A DNA stretch of 64,000 bases from Thermoanaerobaculia bacterium (GTDB taxonomy: Bacteria > Acidobacteriota > Thermoanaerobaculia > Multivoradales > J023): contig JALCBJ010000001.1 in NCBI GenBank assembly GCA_028066595.1, positions 144,415-208,414 of the forward strand, written 5' to 3'. Shown here one piece after another: positions 1 through 7,049 of this stretch (within the stretch, counting starts at the first letter, position 1; each line of letters begins with the position of its first letter). Made by a program: the position numbers and the translations under genes. The notes below the pieces were generated by a model that was given only the letters and a program-made list of their open reading frames with translations, made no database searches and was not told the origin of the DNA.

Positions 1-30
1 GCATCGTCGGGCAGCGAGGAGATTTCGCAG

Positions 31-780
31 ATGGCAGGCCACAGTAAATGGGCGAACATCAAGCGGCGCAAAGAGGCCCAGGATGCCAAGCGCGGCAAGA
101 TATTCACCCGCCTTCTTCGTGAAGTCACGATCGCCGCGCGCATCGGCGGCGGCGACCCGGATGGCAATCCGCGTCTGCGCAGTGCCGTGCAAGACTGCAA
201 GGACAACAATGTCCCCAACGACAACATCGCGCGTGCGGTCAAGAAGGGCACCGGCGACCTGGAGGGCAGCGAGTATCTAGAGCTGTCGTACGAGGGCTAC
301 GCGCCCGGCGGCGTCGCGGTGCTCGTGGACACCATGACCGACAACAAAAACCGCACGGTGTCCGAGGTGCGCCACATCTTCAGCAAGCATGGCGGAAATC
401 TGGGGGAGAATGGCTCGGTCTCCTACCTTTTCGACCAACGCGGATATTTCGTCTTCGACCCCGGGTCGATGAGCGAAGAGGAGTTCATGGAGCTCGCCCT
501 CGAGCTCGAGGTAGAGGACATCGCGACCGACCGCGGCGCCTTGGAGATGTTCACCGATCCTTCGCGCTATATAGAGGTCAAGGAAGCACTCGCCGAACGA
601 GACCACAAACCCGCCGAGGCGCAACTGGCGAAGATACCCTCGACGTGGGTGCCCGTGGGCCCCGACACGGCACCGAAAGTGATGCGGCTGCTGGAAGCCA
701 TCGAAGAGCTCGACGACGTGCAGTACGTCTGGTCGAACTTCGAGGAGCCTGCGGAGATCGCGGAGGCACAGGCTGGCTGA
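31..780 (+). CDS. yebC: YebC/PmpR (TACO1) family protein
   Basis: The 249-residue product matches the usual length of the YebC/TACO1 family and begins with the family hallmark AGHSKWANIKRRK. Members were long annotated as DNA-binding regulators, and more recent work on the family links them to the ribosome and translation of difficult peptide stretches. A GAGGAG Shine-Dalgarno lies at 16-21, nine bases before the ATG. Its stop overlaps the proposed ruvC start, so the two are probably co-transcribed and translationally coupled, which fits the common yebC-ruvC neighbourhood in bacteria. The gene is complete and shows nothing odd. Confidence 0.97.
   Translation: MAGHSKWANIKRRKEAQDAKRGKIFTRLLREVTIAARIGGGDPDGNPRLRSAVQDCKDNNVPNDNIARAVKKGTGDLEGSEYLELSYEGYAPGGVAVLVDTMTDNKNRTVSEVRHIFSKHGGNLGENGSVSYLFDQRGYFVFDPGSMSEEEFMELALELEVEDIATDRGALEMFTDPSRYIEVKEALAERDHKPAEAQLAKIPSTWVPVGPDTAPKVMRLLEAIEELDDVQYVWSNFEEPAEIAEAQAG
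762..766 (+). promoter_or_regulatory. Shine-Dalgarno deciding the ruvC start (CTG)
   Basis: GGAGG lies inside the end of yebC, six bases before CTG at 773. The ruvC frame has no ATG, GTG or TTG between its upstream limit and the conserved ILGLDPG motif. The next usable codon, GTG at 833, would delete the catalytic aspartate. The site therefore supports a CTG start. Confidence 0.7.
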
Positions 781-1357
781 ACCCCTGGTCATCCTGGGTC
801 TCGACCCTGGTAGCCGCCACACCGGATGGGGTGTGGTGGAACGACTGGGCTCGCGCATGACGGTACGCGGCCATGGGCGCATCTCGCTCTCCTCGGCAAT
901 GCCGTTGGCCGAGAGGCTGGCCGCGTTGAGTGAGGAGGTTGCGTCTCTCATCGACGCTCATCAACCTCATGTAGCAGCCCTCGAGGCGCTCTTTCACGGT
1001 GTCAATCCGAAGTCTCTGATCGTTCTCGCACAGGCGCGCGGCGCGATCCTCGCCGCGCTCTGTCGGGGTGGCTTGGCGATCCACGAGTACAGTCCAGCGG
1101 AGATCAAGTCGGCGATCACCGGGAACGGTCGAGCCGACAAACAACAGGTGGCGAAGATGGTCGGACTGCTGCTCGGACTGCGCGGGCGCCGGCCGTCTAC
1201 CGATGCCACCGATGCACTTGCCGTCGCTATCTGCTTCGGGCAGCGGGCCCGGCTCGATGCTCTCGGACGTCAGCGCCACCGAGCGCGGGGCAGGCGGGGT
1301 TCCGCAGGTGGTGAGATGCCCTCTGCGAGGGATCGCAGAGGTGCGAAAAAGCCTTGA
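773..1357 (+). CDS. ruvC: Holliday junction resolvase RuvC (CTG start)
   Basis: RuvC cuts Holliday junctions with RuvAB during recombination repair. Read from CTG 773 the product is 194 residues (the family is about 170) with all four acidic catalytic residues: D11 in GLDPG, E71 in ALEALF, and D144 and D147 in STDATDA. Starting at the first conventional codon (GTG 833) would remove D11. A GGAGG motif lies six bases before the CTG, and the start overlaps the yebC stop by 8 bp. The last 30 residues are a basic, low-complexity extension. No ruvA or ruvB follows, which differs from many ruv operons. I am sure of the identity and less sure of the start codon. Confidence 0.88.
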   Translation: MAEPLVILGLDPGSRHTGWGVVERLGSRMTVRGHGRISLSSAMPLAERLAALSEEVASLIDAHQPHVAALEALFHGVNPKSLIVLAQARGAILAALCRGGLAIHEYSPAEIKSAITGNGRADKQQVAKMVGLLLGLRGRRPSTDATDALAVAICFGQRARLDALGRQRHRARGRRGSAGGEMPSARDRRGAKKP

Positions 1358-1727
1358 TTTTCCAGGGCTTAGGCGGCGGATGCCCCGTCCTGGCTCGCGT
1401 TGACCGTGTAAAAAGCGCTGTGCTAAGATCGGCCGCCAATCGACTCCAGCGGGTGAGGTTCTGACCCTAGAGCGTGCCGGTCATGCTGCGTTTCCGAACT
1501 GTGACCCGATCCGAGTCCGTGTTCATTCGCAGTCTCCGCCCACAACCTGGTACCCTCCGAGCCCCACGCGTCCTTGCGTATCGGTCCACTTCCTGGGCGG
1601 CGTACCGGGTCGAGGCGGGTGCGGCTGGCTCCAAGCCGGCCGAGCACGAAGTTAGAATCGAAGTCATCGAAGAAATCGGGAACCGAACTCGCCGCGTGCG
1701 AGTCCAATCTGGCGAAGGAGAAAGAAG
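1358..1727 (+). other. Intergenic region with promoter and long leader
   Basis: This 370-bp stretch holds a sigma-70-like promoter at 1400-1429 and then about 290 nt before the exbB ATG. Overlapping open frames here have no recognisable domain and no good ribosome site, so I do not call a gene. The leader may be untranslated RNA. Confidence 0.5.
1400..1429 (+). promoter_or_regulatory. Sigma-70-like promoter for the TonB/Tol-type operon
   Basis: TTGACC (1400-1405) and TAAGAT (1424-1429) are separated by 18 bases. Transcription starting just downstream would leave a leader of about 290 nt before exbB at 1728. This is a sequence-match prediction only. Confidence 0.5.
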
Positions 1728-2420
1728 ATGGCCGATATCGGCGGCAACCTGATGCAATTGATGTACGACGGCGGCTGGGTCATGTGGGTCCTGCTGGTCA
1801 TGTCGATCCTGTCGCTGGCTGTGATCGTCGAGCGCCTCGTCGTACTCAACAAGGCCAAGATCAATGTCAACGAGTTCTTGGCCAAGCTACGCAAGGCCTT
1901 GATCGTCAACAAGTCGCTACGCGACGCGATCAAGATTTGCGAGCAGTATCGGGGTCCCTTGGCCTCGATCATGAAGGCGGGCCTCCTGAAGTACGGCCAG
2001 CCCAAGGAAGACATCGAGAAGACCATCGAAACCGCCGCGTTGCATGAGATGGCGCGCCTCGAAAAGCGTCTCGTCTTTCTCGCTTCGGTGGCGAACGTCG
2101 CCCCTCTCTTGGGTTTCTTCGGCACCGTGTCCGGAATGATCAAGTCTTTCGACGCCCTCGCCGAGCAGGGTCTCTCCAACCCGGGTGCCGTCGCCGCCGG
2201 TATCTCTGAGGCCCTCATCACGACGGCCGGTGGTCTGGCGGTCGCCATCCCGACCCAGCTGGCCTACAACTTCTTCATGAATAGCATCAACAAGTCGGTA
2301 CGCGACATCGAGACGTCCACCAACATGCTGTTGGAGACCTTCGGTGAAATGGAGCGTAGCGGTATCACCGCCGAGCAGGCCGGCGCAGCCAGCGCTGCCG
2401 GAGCCGACAAGAAGAAGTGA
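1728..2420 (+). CDS. MotA/TolQ/ExbB proton channel family protein
   Basis: This is the inner-membrane proton channel subunit of a TonB- or Tol-type energy-transducing complex, using proton-motive force to drive outer-membrane work. The 230-residue protein has one N-terminal membrane segment (about residues 13-35), a cytoplasmic loop, and two further segments (about 105-135 and 150-180) carrying the family's glycine-rich LLGFFGTVSGMI region. AAGGAG precedes the ATG. Two ExbD-like genes and a TonB-like gene follow on the same strand, so these four very likely form one operon. Whether the system serves TonB receptors or Tol-Pal cannot be decided here, although the absence of tolB and pal favours TonB-type transport. 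Confidence 0.95.
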   Translation: MADIGGNLMQLMYDGGWVMWVLLVMSILSLAVIVERLVVLNKAKINVNEFLAKLRKALIVNKSLRDAIKICEQYRGPLASIMKAGLLKYGQPKEDIEKTIETAALHEMARLEKRLVFLASVANVAPLLGFFGTVSGMIKSFDALAEQGLSNPGAVAAGISEALITTAGGLAVAIPTQLAYNFFMNSINKSVRDIETSTNMLLETFGEMERSGITAEQAGAASAAGADKKK

Positions 2421-2492
2421 CCGTCGCGGGTCCTATGTGGCCCGCTCCGGTCCGATCCCGACGCACATAGCACGAGCCTCAACGGAGCTGAC

Positions 2493-2933
2493 ATGCGCCT
2501 GAAAGCACGCCACGATCAAAAGGGGGTCATCCCGACGGCCTCTATGGCGGACATCGCCTTTCTCCTCATCGTCTTTTTCATGGTGACGATCACCTTCGAG
2601 AAGGACAAGACGCAGGTGGCGTTGCCCAAGACCGAGCTGCGTTTCGAGGTTCCGAAGGTCGCCGCCTATATCTCCGTGACCGAACAGGGCCAGATCCGCG
2701 TAACCGACGGCGAGGCGATGAGCACGCCTGTGCCGTCGGTGGATGAGGTCGGAGCCTTCGCCGCCGACCTGGTGCGCAAGTACCCCACGCGGCCGGTGGT
2801 CCTGAAGGCCGACGGAGATGTTCAGTACCAGCAGGTGGACCGCATCTTGGACGAGCTGAAGCAGGCCAATGTCGAGTTGATCTACCTCTTGTCAGAGCAG
2901 AAGACGGTGGATGGCGACGGACAGAGCGGCTGA
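2493..2933 (+). CDS. ExbD/TolR family biopolymer transport protein (first copy)
   Basis: This is the stator partner of the ExbB-like channel. The 146 residues comprise a short cytoplasmic start, a single membrane helix (about 18-38) with the conserved proton-carrying aspartate D20 in SMADIAFLLIVFFM, and a periplasmic domain. A GGAG motif lies just before the ATG. It follows exbB by 72 bp and precedes a second ExbD-like gene by 18 bp. Paired, non-identical ExbD genes are common in this kind of operon and suggest a heteromeric stator. Confidence 0.95.
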   Translation: MRLKARHDQKGVIPTASMADIAFLLIVFFMVTITFEKDKTQVALPKTELRFEVPKVAAYISVTEQGQIRVTDGEAMSTPVPSVDEVGAFAADLVRKYPTRPVVLKADGDVQYQQVDRILDELKQANVELIYLLSEQKTVDGDGQSG

Positions 2934-2951
2934 AGCGGGGAGACGAAACAG

Positions 2952-3443
2952 ATGAGACTGAAACAGAACAGACCGGACGAGGAAATCCCGACCTCGTCGA
3001 TGGCTGATATCGCCTTCCTGTTGATCGTCTATTTCATGGTGACGACGACGTTTGCGGCCACCCGTGGTCTCGACTTCTCGCTACCGAAAGAGGACGATCA
3101 GCCGCCGATCGTGGAGAAAGAGGATTCGGTATTGATCGAGATTCGGGCCACCGGTCAGATCATCGTCGACCAAGATCCGATGGAGGTCGACAAGATCGTT
3201 GAATACCTGGCTCCCAAACTGGAGCGCAATCCGAAGAAGCCGGTGATCATCAAGCCGGATTCGGACGCCCGCTACAGCGGCATGGTCGCAGTCTTCGACA
3301 CCCTTCGTCAGGCCAAGCTGCACGACGGCAAGTTGGTGATGCGAGCCGATCGCACCGACCTCACCGATGAAGAGTGGGATGAAGGTAAGGACATCAATAT
3401 CTCCATTCCCACGCAGCGCGAAATCCAATCCTTCTGGTTTTAG
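2952..3443 (+). CDS. ExbD/TolR family biopolymer transport protein (second copy)
   Basis: This second ExbD-like subunit (163 residues) has the same architecture: conserved D19 in SMADIAFLLIVYFM within the one membrane helix, then a periplasmic domain. It is divergent from the first copy outside the helix and carries a longer acidic C-terminal part. GGGGAG precedes the ATG. Spacing of 18 bp upstream and 9 bp downstream supports operon membership with the TonB-like gene. Confidence 0.95.
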   Translation: MRLKQNRPDEEIPTSSMADIAFLLIVYFMVTTTFAATRGLDFSLPKEDDQPPIVEKEDSVLIEIRATGQIIVDQDPMEVDKIVEYLAPKLERNPKKPVIIKPDSDARYSGMVAVFDTLRQAKLHDGKLVMRADRTDLTDEEWDEGKDINISIPTQREIQSFWF

Positions 3444-3452
3444 GGGCTAGTC

Positions 3453-4175
3453 ATGGTTCAACAGAGCAGACCGAGCAAGACCACCATCAGGCCCGCCGAC
3501 GAGGCGATGGCCACCGGTGCCTATGCGATCTTCGCCAGCGAGGATGAAGAGGACAAGAAGATCATGCGTTGGACGCTGGGCGTCGCGGTGGTTTTCCACA
3601 TCATCCTGCTGATCATCAACTTCCCGACTTTCCAGACCAATCTGGAGGCCGAGGAAAAGGACAAGAAGGTCTACGTCGTTCAGCAGGTCCGCTTCCAGCC
3701 GCCGCCGCCGAAGCAGAAGCAAGAGATCCCGAAACCGAAAGCCAAGAAGGTGCCGATCCCGGATCCGACACCCGACGAGCCAGAGCCCATCCGACTCGAT
3801 GAGCCCGAGCCCGAGGTCGATCTGCCGGAAGTCGACGACATCGTTTTCGGGATCCCGGATGCACCTCCGGTGCAGGAGCCTGAAGGGCCGATCCACGTCG
3901 GTGGTGACGTATCCAAGCCGGTCAAGGTTTTCGATCCGCAGCCGCAGTACACCGAGATCGCCCGCAAAGCTCGTATCCAGGGAGTCGTGATCGTGCAGGC
4001 GATCATCGACAAGGAAGGAAACGTAACGAACGTCAAGGTTCTGAAGGGTCTACCCATGGGCCTGTCGGAAGAGGCGGTCAAGGCGATCAAGCGGTGGCGT
4101 TTCGAGCCCGCAACCCTCAACGGCAAACCGGTCGACGTCTACTACAATCTGACGGTCAACTTCCGTCTGCAGTGA
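3453..4175 (+). CDS. TonB family energy transducer
   Basis: The 240-residue protein links the inner-membrane ExbBD motor to outer-membrane receptors. It has a cytoplasmic N-terminus of about 45 residues, one membrane segment (about 48-68), and a long proline/acidic/lysine-rich periplasmic spacer (about 75-155, with PPPPKQKQEIPKPK). It ends in a TonB C-terminal domain (about 160-240) with the typical YTEIARKARIQGVV, LKGLP and AIKRWRFEPA features. It is the last gene of the operon and is followed by an imperfect hairpin. Confidence 0.95.
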   Translation: MVQQSRPSKTTIRPADEAMATGAYAIFASEDEEDKKIMRWTLGVAVVFHIILLIINFPTFQTNLEAEEKDKKVYVVQQVRFQPPPPKQKQEIPKPKAKKVPIPDPTPDEPEPIRLDEPEPEVDLPEVDDIVFGIPDAPPVQEPEGPIHVGGDVSKPVKVFDPQPQYTEIARKARIQGVVIVQAIIDKEGNVTNVKVLKGLPMGLSEEAVKAIKRWRFEPATLNGKPVDVYYNLTVNFRLQ

Positions 4176-4206
4176 TCGGGCGCATCAGCGCTCCGGACAC
4201 TGTTTT

Positions 4207-4241
4207 CGAGCCGCAGGAGAGAATCTCTCTCCCGCGGCTCG
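4207..4241 (+). terminator. Hairpin terminator after the TonB operon
   Basis: Two 16-nt arms (4207-4222 and 4226-4241) pair with one mismatch around a 3-nt loop. The T-tract is weak on the plus strand. It lies 32 bp after the tonB-like stop. Confidence 0.55.
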
Positions 4242-4316
4242 TCTGCGGTCAGATCCACTGAGATCCGACTTGCGGCGATCGGGCCCTCCGCAGAATCCCA
4301 AGAACCCCGACTGAGT

Positions 4317-4322
4317 TAGAAT
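4317..4322 (+). promoter_or_regulatory. Putative -10 element of a leaderless transcript
   Basis: TAGAAT matches the -10 consensus in 5 of 6 positions and ends exactly 6 nt before the ATG at 4329. No Shine-Dalgarno precedes the ATG, so transcription is predicted to begin at or next to the start codon. Confidence 0.5.
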
Positions 4323-4328
4323 TCTCCT

Positions 4329-5147
4329 ATGGCCTTCAAAGGGTCGCTCAAAGAAGTCCCGCTCCCCGACATCATCCAGCTGGTATCGGTTTCCGGCAAG
4401 ACGGGTGCGTTCGTCCTCGAGTCGCCGACTCAGAGTGGAGAGATCTACCTTCGCGACGGCGAGATGGTGCACGCACATGTCGGCAAGCTTCGTGGCGAAG
4501 ACGCGGTCTACGAGCTCGCCATCTGGCAAGAAGGTGACTTCGCCTTCCAGGCCGGACAGTCGACCGCGGAACACACCATCAAGAAATCGAATACCAATCT
4601 CTTGATGGAAGCCGCGCGGCGTATCGATGAATGGCAGGTACTGTCTAAGCGGATCCCGTCGACTCACCTGATTCCTGTGTTCACCAACCAGAGCTCGTCG
4701 ACGTCGATTTCCTTCACTCCCCAGGAGTGGTCGGTGATCTGCAAGATCGACGAACGCCGCTCCATCGACGAGATCGCAACCGCACTCGGGCTTTCGGCCT
4801 TCGAGGTATGCAAGCTGCTCTACGGCCTCGTCACCGCCGGGTTGGTGGAGCTGAGAGAAGCTTTGGGTCAGCTCCAGGCAGAGCGGCTCAAGAAGATGTC
4901 GCCACCCGAGCTGGCTCTGGCAGCCCGGGGTATCCACGAGCAGGCGCGAGCCTTGCTTTCCGGGCACGAACGACTGGGAGAGGTCGAGGCAACCACGCGC
5001 CGAACTCAGTCGGAGATGGAATCCGGCCGAGGCTTCGACGCCGTACTCGATATGATCCGCTCTATCGAGCAGGTCATCTCTTCGGCTCTGGGCCCCAATC
5101 AATCCCGTGTGTTCTTGGAGCGCGTAAACCAGCAATTGAGCGGCTAG
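4329..5147 (+). CDS. DUF4388 domain-containing protein
   Basis: The N-terminal 100 residues are a DUF4388 (PATAN-like) domain: MAFKGSLKEVPLPDIIQL, then a GKTGAFVLES...GEIYLRDGEMVHAHVG pattern. Such domains are found in two-component and gliding or surface-behaviour regulators and are thought to mediate protein interaction. The middle (about 130-190) resembles a winged-helix-like segment, and the C-terminus is helical and probably coiled coil. It is 272 residues, with no signal peptide, so cytoplasmic. It has no Shine-Dalgarno, but a -10-like TAGAAT stands 6 nt before the ATG. No substrate or pathway can be assigned. Confidence 0.85.
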   Translation: MAFKGSLKEVPLPDIIQLVSVSGKTGAFVLESPTQSGEIYLRDGEMVHAHVGKLRGEDAVYELAIWQEGDFAFQAGQSTAEHTIKKSNTNLLMEAARRIDEWQVLSKRIPSTHLIPVFTNQSSSTSISFTPQEWSVICKIDERRSIDEIATALGLSAFEVCKLLYGLVTAGLVELREALGQLQAERLKKMSPPELALAARGIHEQARALLSGHERLGEVEATTRRTQSEMESGRGFDAVLDMIRSIEQVISSALGPNQSRVFLERVNQQLSG

Positions 5148-5252
5148 GCCCGCTGCTCGCGTCCGTCTCCCCTTCGTGTCGCCGATCTATGTCCGAACAC
5201 CACGAGACAGCGACACTCGGCGGACTCTCCGACGGAAAACAGGAGCCGAATC

Positions 5253-6413
5253 ATGCGTAAGACCCTCGCACTTCTCATCGTCGTGGCGCTCGTCGCCGTC
5301 CTGCCGGCCGAGGCAGGATGGGACGAGGGTGTCGCAGCGTTCACCAAGAAGGACTACAAGGCCGCCGCGGCCGAGTTTCAGACCTTGGTGGAGCAGCAAC
5401 CCGAAAGCTACCGAATCCAATACATGTTGGGCGCGACATTGCAGCGCTTGGGCCGAAAGGAAGAAGCGCTCAATCACCTCACCAAGGCCTACGACCTCAA
5501 TCCCAACGATCTGAGCGTCAAGCTAGAGCTGGGCAAAGCGTATTTCTCGTCTCGACGCTACCAGGAGGTAGCCCGGCTGCTCGACACCGTCGAGGTGGGC
5601 TCGCTTCCGGCCTCCCACCGCTCCGCCCTCTACCAGATGCGCGGCGAGGCCAAGCTCAAGGTAGGCAACGACTCGGCGGCTTACCGCGATTTTCGGGAGC
5701 TGGCGAAGCTGAATCCGAGCGACTCCGACATCCAGTACAAGTATGGCGCCGTCGCCCTCAAGGCAGATCAGATGGAAGCAGCCCTCGGTGCCCTCGACAG
5801 CGCCGTGCGAGCTGACCCGAGCGATGTGGACAAGAAGGTGACCTACGCCAACGCCCTGTTGCGAAAGGCGCGTTCGACGCAGAACAAGGATCAGAAAAAG
5901 ATCACATACCTGAAGGCCTCGGAGCTGGCGGCTGCTGCTACACAGGCGGACGGTTCATTCGACAACCTCATGCTCCACATGTCGGCCCAGCTCGGTGCCG
6001 GCCAGTACACGGAAGCCGTCACGACCGGAGAAAGGGCTGCCGCCAAGAATCCGCGGGACTGGATTGTTCCTTTCTACATCGGTCAGGCCTACACTTCGAG
6101 CGGCCGTTTCCAACAGGCGCTCCAGCCGCTGAACAAGGCGTTGGAACTTGCAGGGGCCCAAGATCAGAAGCGCGTCTGGACGCAGATCGGTTTCGCTCAC
6201 GAGAAGCTGAAGAATTACTCCGACTCGATCTCGGCTTATCAGAACGCAGGCGATCAGGCCGCAGTGGCCCGCGTGCAGAAGAACGAGCAGATCGCCCAGG
6301 AAAACCAGGCGATCGAAGCGGAGAATGAGCGAATCGAGCAGCTCCAGGAAGAGGCACGACGTCTCGAGGAACAGATGAAGGAATTAGAGGAGGGAGGCGA
6401 CGGCGGTATCTGA
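5253..6413 (+). CDS. Secreted tetratricopeptide repeat protein
   Basis: The 386-residue product has a clear Sec signal peptide (about residues 1-22, LLIVVALVAVLPAEA). Multiple TPR-type helix pairs follow across about 25-335, e.g. YMLGATLQRLGRKEEALNHL and YGAVALKADQMEAALGAL. The C-terminus is a charged coiled coil rich in E, Q and R (about 340-386). TPR proteins are scaffolds, and this one should act in the periplasm. AGGAG precedes the ATG, and a strong terminator follows the stop. No partner can be named. Confidence 0.9.
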   Translation: MRKTLALLIVVALVAVLPAEAGWDEGVAAFTKKDYKAAAAEFQTLVEQQPESYRIQYMLGATLQRLGRKEEALNHLTKAYDLNPNDLSVKLELGKAYFSSRRYQEVARLLDTVEVGSLPASHRSALYQMRGEAKLKVGNDSAAYRDFRELAKLNPSDSDIQYKYGAVALKADQMEAALGALDSAVRADPSDVDKKVTYANALLRKARSTQNKDQKKITYLKASELAAAATQADGSFDNLMLHMSAQLGAGQYTEAVTTGERAAAKNPRDWIVPFYIGQAYTSSGRFQQALQPLNKALELAGAQDQKRVWTQIGFAHEKLKNYSDSISAYQNAGDQAAVARVQKNEQIAQENQAIEAENERIEQLQEEARRLEEQMKELEEGGDGGI

Positions 6414-6437
6414 GCACGTCGTCCCCGACGCAATTTG

Positions 6438-6463
6438 ACGGGAGGCTGTCCGCAGCCTCCCGT
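6438..6463 (+). terminator. Intrinsic terminator after the TPR gene
   Basis: A perfect 11-bp stem (6438-6448 with 6453-6463) closes a TCCG loop and is followed by TCTGTATTC. It separates the TPR gene from the convergent biotin-carrier gene and could work in both directions. Confidence 0.75.
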
Positions 6464-6500
6464 TCTGTATTCGTCCCCCGGCGCTCTCTTGACTCGACGA

Positions 6501-7049
6501 CTAGTCCGTCTCGTCGATCTCGAAGAGCGGGTCACCGCCCTCGACCGCTTCGCCTTCGGAGACGTAGAGCCTGGCCACCCGCCCATCGGTCTCAGCCTGG
6601 ATCTCGTTCTTCATCTTCATCGCTTCGAGCACGACGATGCCCTGGCCCCTGGAGACGGAATCTCCCTCGGCAACCAGTACTTCGACGACCCGTCCAGGCA
6701 TGTAGGCGCTCACGGTCGTCGCGCCACTTCCCTCGCCAGCGGCTTCCTCCGCCAAGCGCGTCAGCGGGTCGGTGATCTCCACACGGTCGACACCGCGATG
6801 GCTCGACACCTCGTAGGTCGCTGCGGCGCCCCGACTCCGGCGGTCGATTCGTCGTGTGGCCACCTCGAACTGACGGCCCTCACTCTCACCGAGGAGGCGG
6901 AGACTGGTGAGGCGTCCGGCTTCGACGAGATCGATCTGGTAGGTGCGTCCGCCGTCGCTTCGACCGACCCGTACCTGATAGGTGCCGTCGTCCCGAGCCT
7001 CGAGGTGAATGTCTTCCTCGCGCTCTCCGTGGCGAACGATCAGCTCCAC
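6501..7049 (-). CDS. Biotin carboxyl carrier protein of an acyl-CoA carboxylase
   Basis: Starting at GTG 7049 the product is 182 residues. The C-terminal 75 residues are a biotinyl domain with the biotin-accepting lysine (about K145) in EAMKMKNEI. The first 100 residues are beta-rich and resemble the linker/BT region of fused carboxylase alpha chains. I chose GTG 7049 because GGGAGG lies six bases upstream and the start overlaps the biotin carboxylase stop by 10 bp. The longer GTG at 7091 has no such site. With the upstream gene it forms a split alpha subunit of the acetyl-/propionyl-/methylcrotonyl-CoA carboxylase type. No carboxyltransferase gene is present in the window, so the substrate is unknown. 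Confidence 0.85.
   Translation of the reverse strand: MELIVRHGEREEDIHLEARDDGTYQVRVGRSDGGRTYQIDLVEAGRLTSLRLLGESEGRQFEVATRRIDRRSRGAAATYEVSSHRGVDRVEITDPLTRLAEEAAGEGSGATTVSAYMPGRVVEVLVAEGDSVSRGQGIVVLEAMKMKNEIQAETDGRVARLYVSEGEAVEGGDPLFEIDETD

Noticed and set aside
1474-1752. 92-residue ORF in the leader of the TonB-type operon
   Set aside because: The composition is not protein-like, it has no ribosome site, and it overlaps the exbB start.
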